Below, in pieces: positions 25,180-33,827 of a stretch of 64,000 bases of DNA. The position numbers were made by a program, and so were the translations under genes. This DNA comes from Rhizobium sp. ICMP 5592 (lineage in GTDB: Bacteria; Pseudomonadota; Alphaproteobacteria; Rhizobiales; Rhizobiaceae), in the NCBI RefSeq assembly GCF_009498525.1, contig NZ_QSNT01000005.1, positions 126,718 to 190,717 of the forward strand. Direction: 5' to 3'. Under the pieces are notes generated by a model that was not told where the DNA came from, did not search any database, and saw nothing but the letters and a program-made list of their open reading frames with translations. Position 1 is the first letter of the stretch. The number at the start of each line of letters is the position of its first letter.

Positions 25180-28041
25180 CTACCGCACAGCCGATCCGTT
25201 GCTCGGCAATATTTTCATCCGCCAGAACGTCTCCGGCTTCAAATATGTGGTCGCGATGGCGCGGATATCCTGCGCTGTTATCGACTGATAGCCATTGACA
25301 CTGCTGCGAATCCGCTCAAGGCGCCGAGGGTCTGTCTGGGCGCCGTGCAGGCCCTCCAGCCAATAGCCGTTGGTCTGCTGCGAACGCTTTATCTCCTCGA
25401 TCATCGGAGCCTTTGCCCGCGTCAGTTCGTCCGGCGAGACGTCACTGTCCCGCAGATCGGCGGCGATCTTGTCTACGAGATCGAAGAAATGGTCCACTTT
25501 GGCCGGCGTTGTCTCGACATAGACATAGGTAAAACCGTAGCCCGGGATCGATCGGGACAGATCGACATCGCCCTGCGGGCTATAGGTTGCGCCCTCCGCG
25601 ACGCGGAACTGGTCGACCAGACGATTCTGGAAGATCGCGCCCGCAACATTGGCGGCGGTGGCACGCGGCAAATCCGACAGGAAATCACCGATCGGCGCGG
25701 CAACCACCGCAGCGGCGTTGTCGCTTCGCCCATCCTGGAAGCGCTCGACCGGCTGAGGCGTCGGTGCCGGAAAACGCACATCGAGACCGCTGGCCTGTTC
25801 CTGCGCATCAGGACGGCTTGGCAGGGCGCCAAAGGTCTGCGCGGTCATGCGGATCGCGTCCTCCACCTTGATATCGCCGACGACGATGATTTCGATCTGC
25901 CCATTGGACAGGAGCGGCCGCAACAGCCCCTCGAAATCCTCCGGCTTGGCATCAAGCAATTGCGCCCGATCGGGGAAAGCCCAGCGTGGATCGCCCGAAT
26001 GCAAAAGGCCGGGGAGATCACGACTGACAATCCCGCCGGGTGTCGCCTGAAGTTGGGGGAGACTGTTCAGATAGGCCTGTTGGACCCGCTTGAAAACGTC
26101 GGGGCGATAGGCGGGGTCTGAGGCATAAGCCGTTAGGAGCTGCAATTGCATCGCCAGATCGTCCGGCCGGGAAACCCCTTCGAATCGAAAGGCACCGTCC
26201 TGAATGGAGAAATCATTGCCGACGACATTGCCAGCCAGGGCTTTCTGCATGTCGTCGTAGTTGATCGCCTTCAAACCTGAAAGCGACATGGCCGGTGCCG
26301 CCCAGATCGGCAGCGGACGATCATGTGGCAGATCAAGCCGACCGTGGCCGATATTGGCACGGACCAGCACTTCATTCGTGCGAAACGTGGTCGGTTTGAC
26401 GGTCAGCCTGACACCATTGGCAAAGCGCACCATCGTGATGCCGAGATCATCGACTGCATGTTGCTCGACGACAGCTCCCGGAGCTCCGAAATCTGTGTAG
26501 GGCCAGACGGCCGATACCGTCTGTTCCGGCGCCGCAACAGGCACTGCGCGTGAGTCGGCATAGGCCTTTTCGACGGTCGCGATACCGCCATCGGGCATTT
26601 GCGGGACTTGCAGCACCAGCAGCGGACCATTACCCGCAAAGACGCGTTGGAGCGTTCGGTTGACCTCATCCGCGGTCAGGCCCTTCATTGCGGCGTCGAA
26701 TAGCAAGAGGTCGTCCGCCGGCGAGGTGAAAACCAGATTCTCGCCTGCGCTCCAGGCCAGTGTCGTGGCGATGTCGGGGCTTGCGCGGGTCGCCGCACCG
26801 CCCGCCGCTGCCTGCAGCATCGAACGATATTCGGTGATTTCGCGATCGATTTCGCTCTGCTCGGCGCCGAACTGGGCAATACGGCGTTGCTCCTGATCGA
26901 TGGCCACAAGTGCCGCCTGCCATTTGTCTGGATCGGAATCGGCGGCAATCATCGCGACGTGAGCGGATTTGTAGAGATCCTGAGATCCCGCCTGTGCACT
27001 GACAAAGGGCGGATTCGGCTGCTGCGCCAAAAACGACAAACGCCGGTTGAGCACGGCAAGACCGATGTTCTCGACCAAATCCGCCCGACGCTTGGCAATA
27101 GTATCCGGAGAAGTATCGTAGGGATGGGTCCAGGCGATCTGCACGCGGGTCGCCCCACCCGGCACGATGACAGTTCCAACCCGCTCTTCTTGCTTTTCAA
27201 GGACACCGAGATCGGGCTCGGCTGGCGCCGGCATAGCCGCCGTCCAATTACCGAAACGATTGCGAATATCGGCTTCGATCGCCGCCGCATCGATATCACC
27301 GACCACGATCAGGGTGGCGCGATCAGGGCGGTAATTGGCGCGGTAGTAATCCCGGACCAGATCCACCGGTGCATTGCGGATGATATCGGTCTTGCCGATC
27401 GGCGGCCGCAGGGGCACGCGCTGGCCCGGCAGCAGCAGATTCATGAAGCCGATGCCGCCGCGATATTGCGGCGTGTCGCGCAGCTTCTCCTCCGAGAGGA
27501 TGACACCGCGCTCGCGGTCGAAGGCACCGGCATCGAGTGTGAGTTCACTTGCCGTTTCGCGCATCAGCATCAGGCCGGTGGAAACCGTATCGGGCTTGGC
27601 CTCCGGGAGATCGAGCGCGTAGACGGTCTCATTATAGCCGGTGGAGGCATTGGTATCCGGACCGAAGGCCAGTCCCAGGCGCTGGAGAGTCCGAATCATC
27701 TCGCCTTCGGGCACATGGGTCGAGCCCTTGAAGGCCATATGCTCGAGAAAGTGCGCCAGTCCCTGCTGGTCGTCGTTCTCCTGGAGCGAGCCGGTGGCAA
27801 TGCGAAACCGGATCGCCACCTGCCCCGAGGGCGTTGCATTGTGCATGACGGCGAAGCGCATGCCATTGGGCAGCGTGCCAAAGCGAACACCGGATTCGGC
27901 CGGCAGGTCGCTGGTGGCTTGCGGCCAGCCGAGAGCCGGCACTTCGGCGCGAGCCGGCAGCACAGCGGCCACGAGGACCGTGAGCGCCACAGCCATCAAA
28001 AATTTCAGAAATGCGGCAACGATCGGGGCTTGGCGTGACAT
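25180..28041 (-). CDS. M16 (insulinase) family zinc metalloprotease, secreted, four-domain
   Basis: 953 residues, PqqL-like length. A signal peptide covers about residues 1-32 (AVLPARA-EV). The inverted zinc motif HFLEH is at 97-101, with the third ligand Glu177 in DRERGVILSEE, 76 residues later as the family requires. A second, non-catalytic pair of M16 domains follows. The family degrades peptides in the periplasm. The gene stands 117 bases downstream of lpd on the same strand and could be the end of that transcript, but a separate promoter is possible. Start at 28041 gives the best signal peptide. Confidence 0.92.
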   Translation of the reverse strand: MSRQAPIVAAFLKFLMAVALTVLVAAVLPARAEVPALGWPQATSDLPAESGVRFGTLPNGMRFAVMHNATPSGQVAIRFRIATGSLQENDDQQGLAHFLEHMAFKGSTHVPEGEMIRTLQRLGLAFGPDTNASTGYNETVYALDLPEAKPDTVSTGLMLMRETASELTLDAGAFDRERGVILSEEKLRDTPQYRGGIGFMNLLLPGQRVPLRPPIGKTDIIRNAPVDLVRDYYRANYRPDRATLIVVGDIDAAAIEADIRNRFGNWTAAMPAPAEPDLGVLEKQEERVGTVIVPGGATRVQIAWTHPYDTSPDTIAKRRADLVENIGLAVLNRRLSFLAQQPNPPFVSAQAGSQDLYKSAHVAMIAADSDPDKWQAALVAIDQEQRRIAQFGAEQSEIDREITEYRSMLQAAAGGAATRASPDIATTLAWSAGENLVFTSPADDLLLFDAAMKGLTADEVNRTLQRVFAGNGPLLVLQVPQMPDGGIATVEKAYADSRAVPVAAPEQTVSAVWPYTDFGAPGAVVEQHAVDDLGITMVRFANGVRLTVKPTTFRTNEVLVRANIGHGRLDLPHDRPLPIWAAPAMSLSGLKAINYDDMQKALAGNVVGNDFSIQDGAFRFEGVSRPDDLAMQLQLLTAYASDPAYRPDVFKRVQQAYLNSLPQLQATPGGIVSRDLPGLLHSGDPRWAFPDRAQLLDAKPEDFEGLLRPLLSNGQIEIIVVGDIKVEDAIRMTAQTFGALPSRPDAQEQASGLDVRFPAPTPQPVERFQDGRSDNAAAVVAAPIGDFLSDLPRATAANVAGAIFQNRLVDQFRVAEGATYSPQGDVDLSRSIPGYGFTYVYVETTPAKVDHFFDLVDKIAADLRDSDVSPDELTRAKAPMIEEIKRSQQTNGYWLEGLHGAQTDPRRLERIRSSVNGYQSITAQDIRAIATTYLKPETFWRMKILPSNGSAVR

Positions 28042-28158
28042 GCTTGCTTCGGCTGTAAGGAGGGCGTCGATGATGCGACAAACGAGAGTTCCCCGTTCAT
28101 CGCATCATCGCAGGTGCATTGCAATCCCAGCCCTCAACCCCGGCCGGAGTGCCGATTT

Positions 28159-29565
28159 TTACATATGGATCGGCTTGAAGAAGGTCGCGAGTGCGGCTTC
28201 CTTCACGGCTTCCGACATGGTCGGATGCGCGTGGCAGGTGCGGCCGAGATCTTCCGACGAGCCACCGAATTCCATCAGCACGGTAATCTCGTGGATCATC
28301 TCGCCAGCACCGAAACCAACGATATGGCCGCCGAGAACGCGATCGGTTTCCTTGTCCGCCAGGATCTTGACGAAGCCGTCCGTCGCCAGCATGGCGCGGG
28401 CGCGACCGTTGGCGGAGAACGGGAACTTGCCGACCTTATAGGCGATACCCGCAGCCTTCAGCTCTTCCTCGGTCTTGCCGACGGAGGCGACTTCCGGCTG
28501 CGTGTAGACGACGCTCGGAATGACGTCGTAATTCACATGGCCCGCCTGGCCGGCGAGGATTTCGGCGAGCGCCACGCCCTCATCTTCCGCCTTGTGCGCC
28601 AGCATCGGGCCTTTCACCACGTCACCGATAGCATAGATGCCGGCAACATTGGTCTTGAAGTGACCATCGATTTCGACGCGGCCACGATTGTCGAGCACAA
28701 CGCCGGCTTCTTCGAGGCCAAGGCCGGCCGTATAGGGCTTACGGCCGGTGGAGACCAGCACGACGTCGGCATCAAGCACGACCTTGTCACCGCCCTTGAC
28801 GGGCTCGAAGGTGACCTTGGCGCCCTTGCCGGACTTCTCGACGGCGACAACCTTGGCGCCGAGGTGGAAGGTGATACCTTGCTTGGCGAGCAGGCGCTGG
28901 AACTGCTTGGAGACTTCGCCGTCCATGCCGCCGAGGATGTTGTCGAGATATTCGACGACGGTGACCTTGGAGCCGAGGCGCGACCAGACCGAGCCGAGTT
29001 CGAGGCCGATGACACCGCCGCCGACGACAACGAGATTTTCCGGCACTTTGTCGAGCGCGATGCCGCCGGTGGACGAGATGATGACCTTCTCATCGATTTC
29101 GAGCGGCACGCCCGGAATGCCGGCAACGTCGGAACCGGTGGCGATGACGATGTTCTTGCCTTCGACCTCGGTCACCTTGCCGTCTTCGGCCGTGACGGAG
29201 ACCTTGCCGGCGGAAACGATCTTGCCGGTGCCCTGGAAGGTATCGATCTTGTTCTTCTTGAAGAGGAAAGCGACACCGTCGACGTTTGACTTCACGGTCG
29301 CATCCTTGTGCGCCATCATCTTCGGAAGGTTCAACGTCGGCGCGGCGACTTCGACGCCGAGCGCATCCATGCCGTGGCCGGCATGATGGAACACTTCGGA
29401 CGCATGCAGCAGCGCCTTGGACGGGATGCAGCCGACATTGAGGCAGGTGCCGCCATAGGTGGCGCGCTTTTCGATCACGGCGACCTTGAGGCCGAGCTGT
29501 GCGGCCTTGACGGCGCAGACATAGCCGCCGGGGCCGGTTCCGATAATGATCACATCGTAGGACAT
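28159..29565 (-). CDS. lpd: Dihydrolipoamide dehydrogenase (E3)
   Basis: 468 residues. N-terminal FAD loop GTGPGGYVCAVKAAQLG, the redox-active disulfide in GGTCLNVGCIPSKALLH (Cys-x4-Cys), a second NAD-binding GGGVIGLELGSVW, and the C-terminal His-Glu (CHAHPTMSE). It reoxidises dihydrolipoamide of the 2-oxoglutarate dehydrogenase complex. It lies on the sucA-sucB strand, but unlike the usual tight sucAB-lpd arrangement it is separated from sucB by four other genes and a palindromic repeat. Assignment to the 2-oxoglutarate complex is by neighbourhood. Confidence 0.97.
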   Translation of the reverse strand: MSYDVIIIGTGPGGYVCAVKAAQLGLKVAVIEKRATYGGTCLNVGCIPSKALLHASEVFHHAGHGMDALGVEVAAPTLNLPKMMAHKDATVKSNVDGVAFLFKKNKIDTFQGTGKIVSAGKVSVTAEDGKVTEVEGKNIVIATGSDVAGIPGVPLEIDEKVIISSTGGIALDKVPENLVVVGGGVIGLELGSVWSRLGSKVTVVEYLDNILGGMDGEVSKQFQRLLAKQGITFHLGAKVVAVEKSGKGAKVTFEPVKGGDKVVLDADVVLVSTGRKPYTAGLGLEEAGVVLDNRGRVEIDGHFKTNVAGIYAIGDVVKGPMLAHKAEDEGVALAEILAGQAGHVNYDVIPSVVYTQPEVASVGKTEEELKAAGIAYKVGKFPFSANGRARAMLATDGFVKILADKETDRVLGGHIVGFGAGEMIHEITVLMEFGGSSEDLGRTCHAHPTMSEAVKEAALATFFKPIHM

Positions 29566-29591
29566 GGTTTAATTTCCTTGTTTTGTATCTC

Positions 29592-29670
29592 TAGAGCGTC
29601 ATGACGCTCTAATTATTTGATTAAGCATGATCTTATCCGAAAACCGCTGCGCACTTTTCGGCATCACGCT
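29592..29670. repeat. RIME-like palindromic element between lpd and the LysE-type gene
   Basis: First part: a perfect 20-bp palindrome, TAGAGCGTCA (29592-29601) against TGACGCTCTA (29602-29611). Second part: 29624-29670, whose ends AGCATGAT and ATCACGCT and inner CCGAAAA and TTTTCGG pair imperfectly. This second part matches the Rhizobium-specific intergenic mosaic element type in my recollection. It separates lpd from the upstream LysE-type gene and may end or process that transcript. Confidence 0.65.
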
Positions 29671-29674
29671 CCAG

Positions 29675-30313
29675 TTAGTCGGCCGCCCGCGCCATGGCGA
29701 GGCGGATGCCGAAGCCGACAAGTGCGGCCCCGGTGATGCGGTTGAACCATTTGCCGCTGGCGATGAAACGATCGCGGATCGGCTTGACGGTGAAGAAGAT
29801 GGAGACGCCGGCGAACCAGGCGACCAGCGCCGTCGCCATGCCGATGCCATAGCTGAACTGGATCAGCGCCGGCGTGTCGTGATGCACGAGCGTCGAAAAC
29901 AGCGACAGGAAAAACAGCACCGGCTTCGGATTGAGCGCATTGGTGATGAAGCCAGTCGCCAGGCAGCGCCAGACGGAAACGGGCTTGCGGTCCTCCTCGG
30001 TGATCTCGATTTCCTTGACCTTGAAACCTGGCTCGCGGAAGGACTTGATGCCGAGATAGACGAGATAGAGGACACCGGCCCATTTGATTGCGCTGAACAG
30101 CATCAGCGATTGCGAGACGATCAGGCCAAGGCCGAGAATAGTGTAGCTGATGTGGAAGAGCAGCGAGAAGCCCATGCCGAGGCCGGTCATCATCGCCGCG
30201 CGGCGTCCATGCACGATGCTCTGGCGCAGGATCACCGCGAAGTCGGCGCCCGGCACGACAATGAAGATCGAAAATACGGCCATCAGGCCGAGGAATTCCC
30301 AAACATACTGCAT
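29675..30313 (-). CDS. LysE/RhtB-family amino-acid exporter
   Basis: 212 residues with six predicted membrane helices. The N-terminus has FIVVPGADFAVILRQSIVHGRRAA, broken here as the conserved PGADF and GR elements; LVYLGIKSFR and ITNALNPKPVLFFLSLF are the other family marks. Proteins of this family export amino acids or analogues. It lies 18 bases after the SDR gene, as the last of four genes inserted between sucB and lpd. The substrate is unknown. Confidence 0.9.
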   Translation of the reverse strand: MQYVWEFLGLMAVFSIFIVVPGADFAVILRQSIVHGRRAAMMTGLGMGFSLLFHISYTILGLGLIVSQSLMLFSAIKWAGVLYLVYLGIKSFREPGFKVKEIEITEEDRKPVSVWRCLATGFITNALNPKPVLFFLSLFSTLVHHDTPALIQFSYGIGMATALVAWFAGVSIFFTVKPIRDRFIASGKWFNRITGAALVGFGIRLAMARAAD

Positions 30314-30331
30314 AGTGTCCGCCTTCTCCGC

Positions 30332-31087
30332 TTACCGGCCGCCGCTCACATTGAGGATTGAGCCCGTTATATAGGATGCCTGGGAGCTCAATAGGTAGAG
30401 GACCGCGTCGGCAACTTCATCCGCCGTGCCGGCCCGCTGCATCGGAATGGTCGGGCTCAAGTCACGCACGCGATCCGGCAACCCACCGGAGGCGTGGATA
30501 TCGGTGTCGATGATCCCCGGACGCACCGCATTGACGCGGATGCCTTCGGTTACGACTTCGCGCGCCAGACCGATGGTAAAGGTGTCGATCGCCCCCTTGG
30601 AAGCGGCGTAATCGACATATTGGCCGGCCGAGCCGAGGATCGCCGCCATCGACGAGATATTGACGATCGCTCCGCCCTTGCCGCCATGACGGGTCGACAT
30701 GCGGCACACGGCCTGCCCAGCGCAGAGGATCGAACCCGTCACGTTGATGCGGAACATCCGCTCAAGCCGTTCCGGCGTCATTTCGTCGATACGCTGCGGC
30801 ACATCGACGACGCCGGCATTGTTGACGAGGCCGTCCAGCCGGCCGAAATGCTGGTCGACGGCGGAAAAGATCGACTCGATATCAGCCGCCACGCCGACGT
30901 CGCCGGCAACCGCAATCGCTTCGCCACCGGCATCGCGGATCGCCGCAACCACGGCTTCGGCGGCCGCCTTGTTGGCGGCATAGTTGACGGCTACGGCCCA
31001 GCCCCGTCGGGCGGCAGCGAGCGAGACCGCCGCGCCGATGCCGCGACTGCCCCCGGTCACCAGAAGAATGGGAGATTTGCCGGTCAT
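30332..31087 (-). CDS. Short-chain dehydrogenase/reductase (SDR, FabG-like)
   Basis: 251 residues from the ATG at 31087, whose ATGA overlaps the stop of the preceding gene. Cofactor loop TGGSRGIG near residue 11, NNAG, NISSMAA for the catalytic Ser, and YAASKGA for Tyr and Lys; the C-terminal YITGSILNVSGGR is standard. The GS-x-GIG with Ser-Arg and the neighbouring Asn-Tyr suggest NADP(H). The substrate is unknown. It is translationally coupled to the small secreted protein at 31084-31587, a curious partner for a cytosolic SDR. Confidence 0.92.
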   Translation of the reverse strand: MTGKSPILLVTGGSRGIGAAVSLAAARRGWAVAVNYAANKAAAEAVVAAIRDAGGEAIAVAGDVGVAADIESIFSAVDQHFGRLDGLVNNAGVVDVPQRIDEMTPERLERMFRINVTGSILCAGQAVCRMSTRHGGKGGAIVNISSMAAILGSAGQYVDYAASKGAIDTFTIGLAREVVTEGIRVNAVRPGIIDTDIHASGGLPDRVRDLSPTIPMQRAGTADEVADAVLYLLSSQASYITGSILNVSGGR

Positions 31088-31587
31088 TGGCCGCACCCTT
31101 TCAAGGTCAGGACATCCCAGGGCGCGACGGTCGCCTTGCCCTTACCCCAGATGATGGATTGCCGGATCGAAGGTCCGAGCGCCGGCAGGAACAGCCGCGC
31201 CGCCGCGTCGGCACCCTCTGTCGGCAGCACACTGATGTCGCCCTTCATATCCGAGGCATAGACCATGCCCTGCCAGACCGTGCAGGCGCGCAGATCGACG
31301 CCCGTCACGTCGCCATCAGGGCAATTGAACATGATCGTGCCATTGGCGTGCGGCCCATCGTCCGAGCGCATGATCACGCCTTCCGCCACGATCGACGTGT
31401 TGCGCACCGCAAGCTTGAACTTGTTGCTGACGGCAGCCGCAGGTCCCGCCGGCTCAAAGCGCAGCTCATAGGCATCGTCCATGTCGCCATAAACGGCCTT
31501 TTCCTGCACGCATTCATCGGCGTGCGCCAGTGCGGGGATCGCCACGAGCGCCATCGTTGCCCAGTGCAGAGGGGCCAACCTCGCCAT
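31084..31587 (-). CDS. Uncharacterised secreted protein
   Basis: 167 residues from the ATG at 31587, which overlaps the previous gene's stop (TGATG); a GTG at 31590 is also possible. A short signal peptide ends near AHA-DE (residue 23). The mature protein contains at least three cysteines (ECVQ, FNCPDG, RACTVW) plus a near-terminal GCGQ, suitable for periplasmic disulfides. No domain is recognised. It sits between the DUF4241 gene and the SDR with overlaps on both sides, so the three are almost certainly one translational unit. Confidence 0.75.
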   Translation of the reverse strand: MARLAPLHWATMALVAIPALAHADECVQEKAVYGDMDDAYELRFEPAGPAAAVSNKFKLAVRNTSIVAEGVIMRSDDGPHANGTIMFNCPDGDVTGVDLRACTVWQGMVYASDMKGDISVLPTEGADAAARLFLPALGPSIRQSIIWGKGKATVAPWDVLTLKGCGQ

Positions 31588-32336
31588 CACTCGCCCCCCG
31601 GTTCGCGCCGGCCGTCGGCATTTTCGGTCACCCCGAAATCCGTGAACAGCACAAGCGGACGGCCATTGGCGTCGAGACCCCAGAAGACGGGATAGAAACC
31701 GTCGCCCCAGCCGCTCCAGAAAACCGCGACATTACCGCGCTTGCCGGCGACCGGCCGGTGCATGACATATTTGTCGTCATTCGCCTCGATCTCGGACGCC
31801 AGGACATCGTCGTAGTAATTGACGTCGGAAGAGGACTTTTGCGTGCGGACCTGCTGCTCCCGCTCCTGGATCAGGGCATAGGTATCGGCGTCCATATAAC
31901 AGCCAAGACCGGCATCGACCGGATAGCCGAAGAATTCGTCGCCCTTCAGCGACTTGATATCCTGGCCTGGGAGCACCGCCAGCTCCCAGCGCACCGGCTT
32001 GCCCTCGGCAAAGCGCAGGCTGGCGGCGGCAATGCGGCCGAAGGCTTGATAAAGTGTCACGGGATAGTTGCCGGGTGGGACAGTTCTGACCAAGGCCGGC
32101 CGATCCGGCCCGACCAGCGGATCGCTGGCGACGATGCGGCCCGAGGTCAGTTCGACATCGCCCATGTGAAAGATGGTGATCGACCTTGAGGCAAGATCGG
32201 CGTCGCTAAGCGACGCCAGATCGAGATTGCTGCTGAGCCTTGCCGCGTCGAGATCATCCGCGACGACCGGCGATGGCAACCATGCGGCGACGGCACACAA
32301 AAGTCCGCGCATCGTCCGCATGGGCCATGTCCACAT
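31587..32336 (-). CDS. DUF4241-domain secreted protein
   Basis: 249 residues. Signal peptide to about residue 27 (SPVVA-DD). The body carries HMGDVELTSGRIVASDPL, PPGNYPVTLYQ and FFGYPVDAGLGCYMDADTY-like segments (given in parts), which I recognise as DUF4241. Family function is unknown; it is often found among effector or immunity-type proteins in other bacteria, though nothing here shows that. It begins 14 bases after the sucB stop, with GGGAG upstream, and its stop overlaps the next start. It is thus physically part of the suc transcript. Confidence 0.8.
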   Translation of the reverse strand: MWTWPMRTMRGLLCAVAAWLPSPVVADDLDAARLSSNLDLASLSDADLASRSITIFHMGDVELTSGRIVASDPLVGPDRPALVRTVPPGNYPVTLYQAFGRIAAASLRFAEGKPVRWELAVLPGQDIKSLKGDEFFGYPVDAGLGCYMDADTYALIQEREQQVRTQKSSSDVNYYDDVLASEIEANDDKYVMHRPVAGKRGNVAVFWSGWGDGFYPVFWGLDANGRPLVLFTDFGVTENADGRREPGGE

Positions 32337-32350
32337 GAGCCAGCGCTCCC

Positions 32351-33568
32351 TTAGAGATCGAGAACGAGACGTTCCGGATCTTCCAGGCTTTCCTTGACGC
32401 GCACGAGGAAGGTCACGGCTTCCTTGCCGTCGACCATGCGGTGGTCATAGGAGAGCGCCAGATACATCATCGGACGGATGACGACCTGACCGCCGATGGC
32501 GACCGGACGCTCCTGGATCTTGTGCATGCCGAGAATGCCCGACTGCGGCGCATTCAGGATCGGCGAGGACATCAGCGAACCGTAGACACCACCATTGGTG
32601 ATGGTGAAGGTGCCGCCCTGCATGTCGGCCATCGACAGCGTACCGTCGCGGGCAGCCTTCGCCAGACGGCCAAGCTCCTTCTCGACTTCGGCGATCGACA
32701 TCTGGTCGGCATCGCGAATGACCGGAACGACGAGGCCCTTGTCAGTGCCGACGGCCATGCCGATGTGGCAGTAGTTCTTGTAGACAATGTCGGTGCCGTC
32801 GATCTCGGCGTTGACGGCCGGGAGTTCCTTCAGCGCATGGGTCACGGCCTTGGTGAAGAAGCCCATGAAGCCGAGCTTCACGCCATGCTTCTTCTCGAAG
32901 ACGTCCTTGTACTTGTTGCGCAGGTCCATGACGGCCTTCATGTCCACCTCGTTATAGGTGGTGAGCATGGCGGCGGTGTTCTGCGCATCCTTGAGGCGGC
33001 GTGCGATCGTCTGGCGCAGGCGGGTCATCTTGACGCGCTCTTCGCGACCGGCGTCTTCGACCGTCGTCGGCGCGCGCGCGGCAACCGGAGCGGCCGGGAC
33101 TGCGGCAGGCGCCGAAGCGGCCTTGGCGACAGCAGCGATAACATCGCCCTTCAGGACCTGGCCGCGCTTGCCGCTGCCATCGACCTGATCGGCGGAGACA
33201 TTGCTTTCGGCAAGCAGCTTGGCGGCAGCGGGTGCCGGCGGCATGGCGGAAGCCGGAGCGGAAACAGCGGGTGCGGCAACCGGGGCAGCAGCAGCCGGAG
33301 CTGCGGCAGGCGCGGCAGCGGCAGCGCCGTTGCCAGCCGAGATCTGGCCGAGCAGTGCGCCAAGACCGACGGTCTCACCGGCCTGGGCAACGATTTCCGA
33401 CAGCGTGCCGGCAATCGGCGAGGGAACTTCGATCGTCACCTTGTCGGTTTCCAGCTCGACAATCGGTTCGTCGACCTTGATGACATCGCCGACCTTCTTG
33501 AACCAGGTGCCGACGGTCGCTTCGCTGACGGACTCGCCGAGGGTAGGAACGCGGATTTCAGTGGCCAT
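32351..33568 (-). CDS. sucB: Dihydrolipoamide succinyltransferase, E2 of 2-oxoglutarate dehydrogenase
   Basis: 405 residues. One N-terminal lipoyl domain with the lipoylated Lys in ETDKVT (about residue 42), an alanine/proline-rich linker, the peripheral-subunit-binding domain near residues 112-150 (LLAESNVSADQVDGSGKRG), a second linker, and the catalytic domain ending in SYDHRMVDGKEAVTFL with the active His and Asp. It forms the core of the complex that makes succinyl-CoA. Its ATG lies inside the last codons of the YciI remnant that separates it from sucA. Confidence 0.97.
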   Translation of the reverse strand: MATEIRVPTLGESVSEATVGTWFKKVGDVIKVDEPIVELETDKVTIEVPSPIAGTLSEIVAQAGETVGLGALLGQISAGNGAAAAAPAAAPAAAAPVAAPAVSAPASAMPPAPAAAKLLAESNVSADQVDGSGKRGQVLKGDVIAAVAKAASAPAAVPAAPVAARAPTTVEDAGREERVKMTRLRQTIARRLKDAQNTAAMLTTYNEVDMKAVMDLRNKYKDVFEKKHGVKLGFMGFFTKAVTHALKELPAVNAEIDGTDIVYKNYCHIGMAVGTDKGLVVPVIRDADQMSIAEVEKELGRLAKAARDGTLSMADMQGGTFTITNGGVYGSLMSSPILNAPQSGILGMHKIQERPVAIGGQVVIRPMMYLALSYDHRMVDGKEAVTFLVRVKESLEDPERLVLDL

Positions 33569-33812
33569 TGTTCAGATCCTGATTTTTCGTCTTATGAGTT
33601 AGATAGAATTTCCGGCGACAGATGGCCGGGGAATGATCGAGAGTATCGGCATTTGCGATGTCGATGACGCCATCGGCCTCGAAGGCCCGGCTGGCATTCG
33701 CATGTCGATACCCGTAGGCGGCGTGTTGCTGCATGGCGGCCATCTCCTCCCCTGTGGCGTCATGCGGAAAGCCGGAGCGCGATGACACAAGTTTCAGATG
33801 AAAATAGGCCAT
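33558..33812 (-). pseudogene. YciI-like remnant between sucA and sucB
   Basis: 84 codons with a good ribosome site (AAGGGG seven bases upstream). The first 35 residues fit the start of a YciI-like protein: MAYFHLKLVSSRSGFP, then an acidic ExxxMQQHAAY helix. The core that should follow, containing FGPVxDPxG, is missing. The sequence instead jumps to GVIDIANADTLD, which looks like the later strand of the same family, and then loses similarity. This suggests an internal deletion. The frame overlaps the sucB start by 11 bases, so translation through it may couple sucA and sucB. Family assignment is from memory. Confidence 0.5.
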
Positions 33813-33827
33813 CGCGCAACCCCTTGC

